A DNA stretch of 42,143 nucleotides, from the NCBI RefSeq assembly GCF_902381825.1, contig NZ_LR698973.1, forward strand, positions 2,038,491 to 2,080,633, read 5' to 3'. Position 1 is the stretch's first letter. Each line of letters starts with the position of its first letter. Shown one piece after another: positions 1 to 7,567 of the stretch. The notes beneath the pieces are model-generated. The model did no database searches and was not told the origin of the DNA. It saw only the letters and a program-made list of their open reading frames with translations. The translations under genes and the position numbers were made by a program. Source of the DNA: Pseudocoprococcus catus (GTDB taxonomy: Bacteria > Bacillota > Clostridia > Lachnospirales > Lachnospiraceae).

Positions 1-1728
1 CATGCCGTTTAAAGGTGTTGTTTTCATGATACTGTAATCTTCACCCTGTGGGTTGGCAATAGTGATTGCCTGACGCAGCGGATCATCAGCATCAAGGCGG
101 AGTTTGTCAAATACCTTCGGGCTTTCAAAGGAGAAAGTCATACCTTCGGAGAATCCGCAGAATTCAGCAGTTTCCTTGGCAACATCTTCGACTCTGTGCT
201 TGAAGGAAACTTTACCGCTGGTAGATTCGCCGCTTGGTAGTGTAGAAGGAATATTGGAGTAGCCATAGAATCTTGCAACTTCTTCAGCAAGGTCTGCTGT
301 GCCCAGAAGATCCTGTCTGAATGTCGGGATAATCATGACATTTCTGTCAGCATCGTATTCAAGTTCCAGTGACTTGAAGTAATCAAGCATCTGTTCAGCA
401 GATAAATCAGTACCAAGTAGACGGTTAATTCTCTCAGGCTGGAAAGGAATTTCATGAGGCTCTTTGACTTTGCCGTAAACGTCTACCATACCGCCGACAA
501 CTTCGCCGCAGCCCAGCACTTCGATTAATTGGCAGGCACGGTCGATGGCTGCACTGGCATTATTCGGATCCAGACCCTTTTCGAATTTGCTCTGGGCATC
601 GGTACGCATACCGAGTTTCTTGCCGGAGAGACGGATATTGGTGCCGTCAAAGCAGGCTGCTTCAAATAAAATAGCATCTACGTCATCTGTGATCATGGAA
701 TTTTCGCCGCCCATGATACCTGCGATACCAACTGGTTTCTCCGCATCACAGATCATCAGCATAGAGCTGTCCAGTGTTCTCTCCTGGCCATCCAGAGTAA
801 CAAATTTCTCGTTGTCTTCGGCACGGCGGACAATGATCTTCTGGCCTGCGATGGTAGAAAGGTCATAGGCATGCATCGGCTGACCGTATTCTTCCATGAC
901 ATAGTTGGTAATATCGACGATATTGTTGATCGGACGGATGCCCTGAGCAGCCAGACGACGCTGCATCCATTCAGGAGATGGTCCGACCTTGATATTCTTA
1001 ACCACACGGGCTGTGTAGCGCGGGCACAGTTCTGTATCATTGACTTCAACGCTGATAAAATCGTTGACATCCTCATCGTTGCCTGTTGGTTCTACAACCG
1101 GCGGACAGAATGGTTTGCCGAATGTAACAGCAGCTTCTCTTGCAATACCGAGAATACTGAAACAGTCTACACGGTTGGATGTGATCTCGTATTCAATAAC
1201 AGCGTCATCTAAGCCCAGAGCCTTGATTGCGTCATCTCCCGGTTTGATATCGTCTCTGTTCTTAAAGATATAGATACCGTTTTCAGGGGCATCCGGATAC
1301 ATATCGCGGCTGGAACCCAGTTCTTCGATGGAACACATCATACCGTTACTTGGTACACCGCGGAGTTTGCCTTTTTTGATCTTGATGCCCTCTTCCGGAG
1401 GGGTGCTGCCGTCATGACCGCCGGCAACTTTTCCGCCTGCAAGGACAACCGGAACAACAGCGCCTTCAAAAACGTTTGGTGCACCTGTGACGATCTGTAC
1501 AGGTTCTTCCTGACCAACATTCACCTGGCAGATGACCAGTTTGTCGGCATCAGGATGCTTTTCGATTTTTAAAATCTGTCCGATAACAATGTTCTCGAGA
1601 TTCTTGTCTAATTCGACATAATATTCGCCCTTTGAACCGGATAATGTCATAGCATCCAGATATTCCTGAGGTGTCAGATCCTCAATACCCGGTACAAGGT
1701 CTTTAATCCATTTTAATGATGTTCTCAT
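1..1728 (-). CDS. pheT: Phenylalanyl-tRNA synthetase beta subunit, C-terminal part outside window
   Basis: This is the beta subunit of the cytoplasmic (alpha-beta)2 enzyme that charges tRNA-Phe. The frame opens with ATG at 1728-1726 (MRTSLKWIKDL) and stays open for 576 codons to the window edge, so the C-terminal anticodon-binding region is missing only because the window stops. The N-terminal tRNA-binding OB-fold is visible at about residues 40-150 (PDADKLVICQV, VTGAPNV). The B3/B4 region follows (ITSNRVDC, PINNIVDITNYVMEEYGQPMHAYD), and then the B5 region (PERINRLLGTDL, GYSNIP). It lies 21 nt downstream of pheS and has a good SD (ggagg) just before its start, the standard pheST order. Expression should follow the T-box ahead of pheS. 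Confidence 0.95.
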   Translation of the reverse strand, partial: MRTSLKWIKDLVPGIEDLTPQEYLDAMTLSGSKGEYYVELDKNLENIVIGQILKIEKHPDADKLVICQVNVGQEEPVQIVTGAPNVFEGAVVPVVLAGGKVAGGHDGSTPPEEGIKIKKGKLRGVPSNGMMCSIEELGSSRDMYPDAPENGIYIFKNRDDIKPGDDAIKALGLDDAVIEYEITSNRVDCFSILGIAREAAVTFGKPFCPPVVEPTGNDEDVNDFISVEVNDTELCPRYTARVVKNIKVGPSPEWMQRRLAAQGIRPINNIVDITNYVMEEYGQPMHAYDLSTIAGQKIIVRRAEDNEKFVTLDGQERTLDSSMLMICDAEKPVGIAGIMGGENSMITDDVDAILFEAACFDGTNIRLSGKKLGMRTDAQSKFEKGLDPNNASAAIDRACQLIEVLGCGEVVGGMVDVYGKVKEPHEIPFQPERINRLLGTDLSAEQMLDYFKSLELEYDADRNVMIIPTFRQDLLGTADLAEEVARFYGYSNIPSTLPSGESTSGKVSFKHRVEDVAKETAEFCGFSEGMTFSFESPKVFDKLRLDADDPLRQAITIANPQGEDYSIMKTTPLNGM

Positions 1729-1749
1729 AATCTATTTTCCTCCTGCTGC

Positions 1750-2769
1750 TTAGAACTGTTTCAGAAATCTGATGTCATTTTCATAGAGATGATGCATGTC
1801 ATCAATTTCGTATTTGAGCATGGCGATACGCTCAAGGCCGACACCGAATGCAAAGCCCTGATATTCTTCAGGATCAATGCCGCACATTTCAAATACATGC
1901 GGATGCACCATACCGCAGCCAAGGATTTCAATCCAGCCTTCACCTTTACACATTCTGCAGCCTTTGCCACCGCATTTGAAGCATGTGACATCCATTTCGG
2001 CACTTGGTTCTGTGAATGGGAAATGATGCGGTCTGAACTTGACCTTTGTATCTTCGCCGAAAAGCTGTTTCGCAAATTCAGCCAGTGTACCTTTCAGATC
2101 GGCAAATGTGACATTCTTGTCAACGACAAGGCCTTCAATCTGGTGGAAGTTCGGTGAATGCGTAGCATCCAGTTCATCGGCACGGAATACACGGCCCGGT
2201 GCGATCATACGGATCGGCAGCGGCTGAGTTTCCATGGTATGGATCTGTGTACCGGATGTCTGTGTACGAAGCAGCAGATCCTTGGTGATGTAGAATGTAT
2301 CCTGTTCATCTTTGGCAGGATGATTGGCAGGAATGTTCAAAGCCTCAAAGTTGTAGTAGTCAAACTCAATCTCAGGTCCTTCTACAACTTCATAACCCAT
2401 ACCTGTAAAGATACGTTCAACTTCTTCCTGGGCAATGCTGTTTGGGTGACGGTGACCCAGATGGTTCTTCTTTGCCGGAAGTGTGACATCGATGACTTCG
2501 GATTTGAGCTGAAGTTCTCTGGCTTTTGCAGCAAGATCTTTCTTCATCGTATCAAGAGAATTCTCGATTTCCTGACGGGCTTCATTGACCATCTGGCCGA
2601 ATGCCGGACGTTCTTCAGGCGGGATATCTCTCATGGATTTCATAATGGCTGTCAGTTCGCCTTTTTTACCTAAAAAGGAAACACGGATATCATTCAGTGC
2701 ATCCATACCACCGGCAGCTTTGATCTGGGCGATGGCTTCATTTCTAATTTTTTGCAGTCTGTCCTTCAT
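1750..2769 (-). CDS. pheS: Phenylalanyl-tRNA synthetase alpha subunit
   Basis: This is the catalytic subunit of PheRS: it activates phenylalanine with ATP and transfers it to tRNA-Phe. The 339 aa are the normal bacterial length. An N-terminal coiled-coil arm (residues 1-85) is followed by the class II core, with motif 2 around FRADELDATHSPNFHQIEG and motif 3 at GFAFGVGLERIAML. A cysteine cluster (CFKCGGKGCRMCKGEGW) sits at about residues 262-278. The start (MKDRLQKIRNEA) fits the family. However, the only strong SD (aaaggag, complement of 2798-2804) lies 28 nt upstream, with a 7-bp hairpin filling the gap. The gene is first in pheST and is preceded by a T-box leader. Confidence 0.97.
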   Translation of the reverse strand: MKDRLQKIRNEAIAQIKAAGGMDALNDIRVSFLGKKGELTAIMKSMRDIPPEERPAFGQMVNEARQEIENSLDTMKKDLAAKARELQLKSEVIDVTLPAKKNHLGHRHPNSIAQEEVERIFTGMGYEVVEGPEIEFDYYNFEALNIPANHPAKDEQDTFYITKDLLLRTQTSGTQIHTMETQPLPIRMIAPGRVFRADELDATHSPNFHQIEGLVVDKNVTFADLKGTLAEFAKQLFGEDTKVKFRPHHFPFTEPSAEMDVTCFKCGGKGCRMCKGEGWIEILGCGMVHPHVFEMCGIDPEEYQGFAFGVGLERIAMLKYEIDDMHHLYENDIRFLKQF

Positions 2770-2778
2770 TGTACGACT

Positions 2779-2804
2779 CGTATGAAAAAATCATACGCTC
2801 CTTT
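2779..2804 (-). promoter_or_regulatory. SD plus bridging hairpin in the pheS translation start region
   Basis: On the minus strand an AAAGGAG SD is followed directly by the stem CGTATGA / TCATACG (2791-2797 with 2779-2785, loop TTTTT). Nine unpaired bases then lead to the pheS ATG. The linear spacing is too long for initiation, but with the stem folded the effective spacing becomes about 9 nt. Seen in sequence; the function is inferred. Confidence 0.5.
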
Positions 2805-2874
2805 CTTTGACTAATCTTATTTTGACTGTGGATGTGGTTTGCAGGCAGGTATGTATTCGCGCGCAAAAGTGCAT

Positions 2875-2904
2875 AAAAAAAGCCCCTTTATGAAAAATAA
2901 AGGG
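2875..2904 (-). terminator. T-box attenuator terminator
   Basis: The perfect 8-bp stem 2897-2904 / 2884-2891 is followed on the minus strand by GGC-less spacing and a run of Us (A run at 2875-2881 on plus). It is the off state of the pheST T-box. Confidence 0.85.
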
Positions 2905-3180
2905 ACGAATTCATTCCGCGGTACCACCCTGCTTCCCCGTTCAAATCGAAGTTATTCAAAAATGACATATAACGGGGCACTTGGAGATGCTTAACGGGCA
3001 TCGGCGATATCTCCTACTTGGTATATGGTTCAGAGATACAGCTCCTGTGGGAAATTCAGTCATCATCAGAACTTGAGGCAGCTTTCAGCCAATGGCTTCC
3101 TCTCTCTGTAAGGAAATGATAACCTGATACAGATATGCATATACTATACATGATCTGCAGCACATTCACAGCTTTTGTTC
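2875..3180 (-). promoter_or_regulatory. T-box leader (tRNA-Phe sensing) of pheST
   Basis: The canonical T-box AGGGTGGTACCGCGG is present on the minus strand (complement of 2926-2940). Its UGGU bulge would pair with the A73-CCA end of uncharged tRNA-Phe. A long, structured Stem I region lies upstream at about 3000-3165. A probable UUC phenylalanine specifier is at 3053-3051, although UUU one base away is also possible. A terminator follows (CCCTTTAT / ATAAAGGG, then seven Us). In this family uncharged tRNA stabilises the antiterminator and lets transcription run into the synthetase genes. About 105 nt without other evident signals separate the terminator from the pheS start. Confidence 0.92.
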
Positions 3181-3187
3181 ATGTTTT

Positions 3188-3215
3188 ATTTTAACATATT
3201 CAAAAAGCTTGTCAA
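3188..3215 (-). promoter_or_regulatory. Promoter of the pheST T-box transcript
   Basis: On the minus strand TTGACA (3215-3210), a 16-bp spacer and TAAAAT (3193-3188) predict a start near 3180, just upstream of Stem I of the T-box. Confidence 0.6.
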
Positions 3216-3231
3216 TAGGTCATCTTCACAG

Positions 3232-3260
3232 TTGTTAATTTTTGTAATCTATGATAAGAT
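3232..3260 (+). promoter_or_regulatory. Promoter of yihY-like gene
   Basis: TTGTTA (3232-3237), a 17-bp spacer and TAAGAT (3255-3260) lie 35 nt before the chosen start codon. The element is divergent from the pheST promoter. Confidence 0.5.
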
Positions 3261-3294
3261 GAAGCCATGTGACGTTTTAACGAGGGGGGAATCT

Positions 3295-4143
3295 ATGCAT
3301 TCAATTTTGCGTTGGGTCAAGGGATTTTTGAAGAAAAATACAGAAGATCATCTGGGAGCTTATGCTTCACAGGCGGCCTTTTTTATTGTGCTCTCTGCAT
3401 TTCCATTCTGTATTTTTTTGCTGACTCTTCTGCGGTATTCACCGTTGACCTATGAAGATCTGTTGAATATTCTCCAGATGTTATCGCCGAAGATGGCCAA
3501 TGATGTCATTCGCTTGGTTATGAAGGAAGTTTATGAGCAGTCTACGATTGCGATTACATCGTTTACGATCATCTTTGTTCTCTGGTCGGCAGGACGAGGG
3601 ATTTTGTCCATTACCAGGGGAATTAACGAGATTTATCATATCAATGAAACACGAAATTATTTTTATATCCGTTTCATTTCAGCAGTTTATACATTGTGGC
3701 TGGCTGTAGCATTAATCGTGACCCTCGGTCTTCTGGTATTTGGCAATGTTTTTTATCGCAAGGTGATCAAACTTCTGCCGGTGCTGCATGAGTTTGCTGC
3801 TTTTGTCATCAGTATCCGTATGTTGATCATTTTCGGACTGCTGACGATGTTTTTCATCTTTGTTTACAAGGTGCTGCCGAATAAGAAGACACCGCTGCTG
3901 TATGTGCTGCCGGGAGCAATATCCTGCTCCATCGGATGGATGATCACTTCCAGCATTTTTGCTATTTATTTCAATTATTCCCATAGTTTTATCTATATGT
4001 ACGGCAGTCTGGCGGGCATCATGATGATCATGCTCTGGCTGTACACCTGTATGTATCAGCTTTTCCTGGGGGCAGAACTCAACAATCTGCTGCATCCCGA
4101 ATCTATTTCAGGGGACACAGCAGAAGACATTTTTAAATATTAG
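3295..4143 (+). CDS. YihY/BrkB (virulence factor BrkB family) inner membrane protein
   Basis: This is a 282-aa polytopic membrane protein of the YihY/UPF0761 (BrkB, RNase BN-misnamed) family, whose function is not established. Family hallmarks are the N-terminal amphipathic segment before a first helix with ASQAAFFIVLSAFPF, the motif WSAGRGILSITRGINEIY, the segment LPNKKTPLLYVLPGAI, and the C-terminal YGSLAGIMMIMLWLYTCMYQLFLGAELN. About six membrane helices are apparent. I chose the ATG at 3295 because a strong SD (gaggggg) sits 7 nt before it; the longer frame from 3175 has no SD and would run through the promoter. The gene stands alone and converges on the SpoIID-domain gene. Confidence 0.9.
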   Translation: MHSILRWVKGFLKKNTEDHLGAYASQAAFFIVLSAFPFCIFLLTLLRYSPLTYEDLLNILQMLSPKMANDVIRLVMKEVYEQSTIAITSFTIIFVLWSAGRGILSITRGINEIYHINETRNYFYIRFISAVYTLWLAVALIVTLGLLVFGNVFYRKVIKLLPVLHEFAAFVISIRMLIIFGLLTMFFIFVYKVLPNKKTPLLYVLPGAISCSIGWMITSSIFAIYFNYSHSFIYMYGSLAGIMMIMLWLYTCMYQLFLGAELNNLLHPESISGDTAEDIFKY

Positions 4144-4182
4144 GACATTCATCGGAACCCATCTGCAGGTTCCTTTGATGCT

Positions 4183-6198
4183 TCATTCGAGGGTATTGAC
4201 ATTTTCTATGTTGATACCCTCGAAAAAGTATGTCAGAATTTCTCTATAATCATATCCCTTTTCTGCCAGTGTGTCGGCACCATTCTGGCTTAGACCGGCT
4301 CCGTGGCCGAAGCCACCGCCATAAATTTTATAGCCGGTGATTTGTTCACCATCATTGATTTCTTCAAGGAAAAAATATCCGCTTGGCAGCAGAGACATGC
4401 CGTTTCTGGTACTTTTGTCCTGTAGAATAACGGCTGTATCCGAGGACGGGGCAAGCAGACATCGGATATTGTATTCACCGCTGATAGTCAATTCCTGATT
4501 CCTGCCGGTCAGTTTTATTTTCTGCAGCACCCCGCTTTCGGCTCGTTTGACAATTTTGATCTGCGAAATGTCATCCGGGTCAATAATGCCATCTGAAGAC
4601 AAAACCGTGAAACGTTTGGGGTCTGCGGACATTCTCTTTGCAAAGGATTCGGCAATATTGGACCGGATGTGTGCCATAGAAAGCTCCGTTTGCCATCGAA
4701 ACCAGGGATCAGATGATTCAAGATAAGTATTTTCTGCCGGTTGAAAGATAAAGTTTCTGAAAGCTTCTTCTGAGGAAAGTGCAGGTATTCCCGGAGGCTC
4801 TGTTTCCAGACGTTCTGTCATATGGGTATCCTGTGAGGCTGTATCCTGATAACCCCATATATCATCACTGCTTGAGAGACTCCCGCATGAAGAGGAAAAA
4901 TATTTGGCGGTTACGATCTTCTGACGGCTGGATAAAACTTCGCCGGCAGTGGCATCAACAGCCAGATCTGTCTGAGTATCTGTTCCCTGATTCATATAGA
5001 CCTGGCAGGATGTACTGTCATTCAGGTCAGCAAAATCATATTTAGGGTTTTTCACAGCAGACAGAGCATAACTTCGTGCACAGACAGCCTGTGCCTTTAA
5101 TGCTTCTAAATGATAGGAAGCCGGCATTTCGGACGGTACGACACCTTTTAAATAGGTTTCTGTCGGAAGAATATTGATCAGAAAGAGCGCGTCTTTTGAA
5201 CGCATAATCTGCAGCCGGCCACTGTAGGAAGGATTGCCGCAGCTTCTGTTAATGCTGAGAATGGTCATGCAGTGATGATTTTCAGGAACAGCTTCAGCTG
5301 TTTCGCCATCCTCCGAAAAATCATCTGCATTCAGTTCGACAACTTCATCCGCCGGATATTGAATGACCTTGTTATGAAAAGTCAGTTGCCATGCAGCATC
5401 AGAAGTCAGCCGAAGGTTTTTATGTGCCTCGGATGAGAAGTCATCATTCATAATACAGACCCGGATGTCAGGAGCAGATGCTGCAGGAAGGGGGTCATTC
5501 TGAGAAAATGATTCGGAGGGGGCTTCTGCGGCCTTTGTGTTGTCCGTATCAACAGATGTAGAAGCTGTGATGATTTCTGCCTGCTGATGATCGGCAGGAA
5601 CGGCCATTAACAGCTGATCCTGATAAATATAGGCAGTAACGGTTTGGTCAAGATATTTTTCGAGAGCAAGTCCTTCACAGCTGTATATGCCGCTGTCAGT
5701 TTTTACCTGCCATCTGTCCAATGTATCAGATGCAGATGGAACAGCCAGAATCTTTTGTTCTTTTTTTATTAGTTTTATATCTATGTCCTGTTCTGCGAGT
5801 AACCGGTCAAAAAATTGCAGCCATTTTTCAAGCGGCATAGGCTTCCGTTTTTGAAATACAGGAATTGAAAGCGAAATGTCAAAAAAATCAGCAATATTTG
5901 AGGCCTCCTCCCATGTCAGGTAATCAATAGGATGAAATAGATCACCGTCTTTTTTCATGATGCCCTCTGCCAGAACTGTCGTGATTTCATCGGCATACCA
6001 TAAAGTGCTGTCAACATCAATAAGCGGTTCGACACTCTTTGCCCTGTCCTTATTCATGTCACATACGGTCCATGCCAGCATGCGTGCCGTTTGGGCACGT
6101 GTAATACCTTCTGTAAAAGATTGTCTGTGACTCTGTCGGTAAAATAAAAAAAGAGTCATCGCTGCCAGAAGCAGGATGACCGGTTGGATTCTTTTCAT
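4183..6198 (-). CDS. SpoIID/LytB-domain protein with SLH-like N-terminus
   Basis: This 671-aa exported protein has a signal anchor at residues 6-22. A region resembling an S-layer-homology repeat follows at about 30-105 (GITRAQTARMLAW, FIDVDS-like LIDVDSTLWYADEI). Next come a linker rich in Ser, Ala and Glu (200-245) and a SpoIID domain at about 325-640. The SpoIID catalytic region is seen as GVVPSEMPASYHLEALKAQAVCARSYAL, with E357 the likely acid, then SSCGS and GGGFGHGAGLSQNGA near the end. SpoIID proteins are peptidoglycan lytic transglycosylases acting on denuded glycan, best known in forespore engulfment; LytB relatives modify amidases. The start has a good SD (aggag). The N-terminal module suggests a wall-attached relative rather than the classical sporulation protein. 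Confidence 0.85.
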   Translation of the reverse strand: MKRIQPVILLLAAMTLFLFYRQSHRQSFTEGITRAQTARMLAWTVCDMNKDRAKSVEPLIDVDSTLWYADEITTVLAEGIMKKDGDLFHPIDYLTWEEASNIADFFDISLSIPVFQKRKPMPLEKWLQFFDRLLAEQDIDIKLIKKEQKILAVPSASDTLDRWQVKTDSGIYSCEGLALEKYLDQTVTAYIYQDQLLMAVPADHQQAEIITASTSVDTDNTKAAEAPSESFSQNDPLPAASAPDIRVCIMNDDFSSEAHKNLRLTSDAAWQLTFHNKVIQYPADEVVELNADDFSEDGETAEAVPENHHCMTILSINRSCGNPSYSGRLQIMRSKDALFLINILPTETYLKGVVPSEMPASYHLEALKAQAVCARSYALSAVKNPKYDFADLNDSTSCQVYMNQGTDTQTDLAVDATAGEVLSSRQKIVTAKYFSSSCGSLSSSDDIWGYQDTASQDTHMTERLETEPPGIPALSSEEAFRNFIFQPAENTYLESSDPWFRWQTELSMAHIRSNIAESFAKRMSADPKRFTVLSSDGIIDPDDISQIKIVKRAESGVLQKIKLTGRNQELTISGEYNIRCLLAPSSDTAVILQDKSTRNGMSLLPSGYFFLEEINDGEQITGYKIYGGGFGHGAGLSQNGADTLAEKGYDYREILTYFFEGINIENVNTLE
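4186..4224 (-). repeat. Long inverted repeat spanning the 3' end of the SpoIID-domain gene
   Basis: A perfect 11-bp inverted repeat (TTCGAGGGTAT / ATACCCTCGAA) extends through two G-T wobbles to about 16 bp around a 7-nt loop. It covers the last codons of the minus-strand gene and ends against its stop codon. No T-run follows on either strand, so it is not a standard intrinsic terminator. Confidence 0.6.
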
Positions 6199-6341
6199 AC
6201 GGGTCTCCTGTCCTTGATTGCGGTATCAAACACTATTAATCTATGTTCAGGAAGACCGGATTATGATAAATATTTGAAAATACTAGGGTAAAAAGGTCAG
6301 AAAGCCGATGCATATCGATAACGCTATTTCTCGGAAAAATG

Positions 6342-6542
6342 CGAAAAAAAAGAAACCTCCAAAGTGCCGATGTCCGCATTTTTGACTCCTAGCCTTAAGC
6401 CAGGTGGGTAACCTAGTCCACTTTTCTGTCTTCCGCTGCCATTGCGGGCGGCCTGACATATTGTGAAACACGCAGTTTCCCAGTCAAAAAAATGTAGGTT
6501 CAAAATTGCGAACTGTCGCACACCCCAGATAAGTTTCTTCAT
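6342..6542 (-). ncRNA. ssrS: Probable 6S RNA
   Basis: The stretch 6199-6660 has no credible gene. It holds a roughly 200-nt structured RNA unit on the minus strand. Ends are complementary (5' GAAAC with 3' GUUUC, next to GGUGUGCG against GCGGACAUCGGCAC). That gives a closing stem, an open central part and an irregular terminal arm, followed directly by eight Us. The ends resemble the 6S consensus (GAUGUUCGC at the 5' side and UGCGGCGGCAUC at the 3' side in E. coli). The length of about 190 nt and the very strong promoter also fit. 6S RNA binds housekeeping RNA polymerase and mimics an open promoter. The identification comes from pattern recall; a covariance search would settle it. Confidence 0.65.
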
Positions 6543-6548
6543 GAGTGT

Positions 6549-6577
6549 ATTATACATGATTCATTTCGTTATTTCAA
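6549..6577 (-). promoter_or_regulatory. Strong promoter of the 6S-like RNA
   Basis: On the minus strand TTGAAA (6577-6572), a 17-bp spacer and consensus TATAAT (6554-6549) place the start near 6542, just before the RNA's closing stem. Confidence 0.8.
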
Positions 6578-6600
6578 GAGGAAATTAAAGTCAAAGCCTA

Positions 6601-6630
6601 TTGTCAAATAAAAGGGGTTGACGTTATAAT
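6601..6630 (+). promoter_or_regulatory. Promoter of the glycerophosphodiesterase gene
   Basis: TTGTCA (6601-6606), an 18-bp spacer and TATAAT (6625-6630) lie 30 nt before the ATG. The element is divergent from the 6S-like promoter. Confidence 0.7.
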
Positions 6631-6660
6631 AGAGACGGTAAGAAAAGAGGTAATGGATTT

Positions 6661-7488
6661 ATGTTGAAAAAATTTGCACGAACAATGGCTTATATCGGCG
6701 GCATCGTGACAGGATTTTATTTATTTGCAAGTGCGCCCGGTATTCATAAAAAGAAGAAATGGCAACATCTTACTGGATGGGATTATGCGCATCGCGGTTT
6801 ATATGACAATGAGCACGGCATCCCGGAGAATTCCATGGCGGCATTTCGTCGGGCAGTGGATAAAGGCTATGGCATTGAACTGGATGTTCATTTGACGGCG
6901 GATAACCAGCTGGTAGTCTTTCATGATGATACATTAACAAGGATGTGCGGAATGAATAAAAAGATTTCGAGCTTTTTATATTCGGATCTGATGCAGCTGC
7001 GTCTTCTTGGTACTGAGGAAGGTATTCCGCTTTTCAAAGATGTTCTTGAGTTGATAGATGGCAAAGTGCCGTTGATTATTGAATTGAAGGTAGACGGAAG
7101 CAATCAGAACCTGCTTTGCCCGCTGGTCTGGCAGCTGTTGTCCAGGTATAAGGGGGATTACTGTATAGAGTCCTTCCATCCTTTTGTCCTCCAGTGGTTT
7201 AAACGTCATGAGCCGCAGGTGGTACGCGGCCAGTTATCCTGCAATTTCTTCAAGGAAAATCCTCATTGTGATATCGTGCTTTTCTTGATGTCGAATCTGA
7301 TGACGAATTTTTTTACACATCCGGACTTTATTGCCTATAAATATCTTGATCTTGACAATCCGGCGGTTATCTATAACCGGAAGCTGTTCCACATTATGAC
7401 GGTTGTCTGGACGATACCAGGCAAACCAACCTATGATCGGTTCAAGAACAAAGTTGATGCCATGATATTTGAGGGCTTCGAACCCTAA
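6661..7488 (+). CDS. Glycerophosphodiester phosphodiesterase family protein
   Basis: This 275-aa protein is predicted to hydrolyse glycerophosphodiesters to glycerol-3-phosphate and an alcohol. An N-terminal hydrophobic segment (residues 8-24) suggests membrane tethering. The GDPD TIM-barrel signatures are intact: HRGLYD (first catalytic His), GIPENSMAAFRRAVD, the metal ligands in GIELDVHLT, HDDTLTRMCG (second His), and PLIIELKVDG. Length is usual for the bacterial UgpQ-like type. An SD (agaggt) precedes the ATG. A terminator-like hairpin follows at 7529-7567, so it is probably monocistronic. Substrate cannot be told from sequence; membrane-lipid or lipoteichoic-acid turnover products are possibilities. 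Confidence 0.9.
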   Translation: MLKKFARTMAYIGGIVTGFYLFASAPGIHKKKKWQHLTGWDYAHRGLYDNEHGIPENSMAAFRRAVDKGYGIELDVHLTADNQLVVFHDDTLTRMCGMNKKISSFLYSDLMQLRLLGTEEGIPLFKDVLELIDGKVPLIIELKVDGSNQNLLCPLVWQLLSRYKGDYCIESFHPFVLQWFKRHEPQVVRGQLSCNFFKENPHCDIVLFLMSNLMTNFFTHPDFIAYKYLDLDNPAVIYNRKLFHIMTVVWTIPGKPTYDRFKNKVDAMIFEGFEP

Positions 7489-7528
7489 AGAGTCGATAAA
7501 AGTTCAGAAAGGGCTTCAGAAATGGATA

Positions 7529-7567
7529 AGAGCTTCGCATCCTGTTAATGTGAAGCTCTATTTGTTT
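7529..7567 (+). terminator. Terminator after the glycerophosphodiesterase gene
   Basis: The stem AGAGCTTC / GAAGCTCT (7529-7536, 7552-7559) has an additional CAT/ATG inner pairing and is followed by ATTTGTTT. It also abuts the 3' end of the convergent thrC. Confidence 0.6.

Noticed and set aside
1..1728. pheT as a truncated or broken gene
   Set aside because: The frame is open to the exact window edge and all expected domains up to that point are present, so the missing end is only a window effect.
2158..2673. Open frame of 171 codons antisense to pheS
   Set aside because: It is a shadow of a well-supported gene with no start signals.
6342..6542. tmRNA, SRP RNA or RNase P RNA
   Set aside because: There is no tRNA-like CCA end, no SRP Alu/GGAAG core in the right context, and the length is far below RNase P RNA. 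6S fits better.
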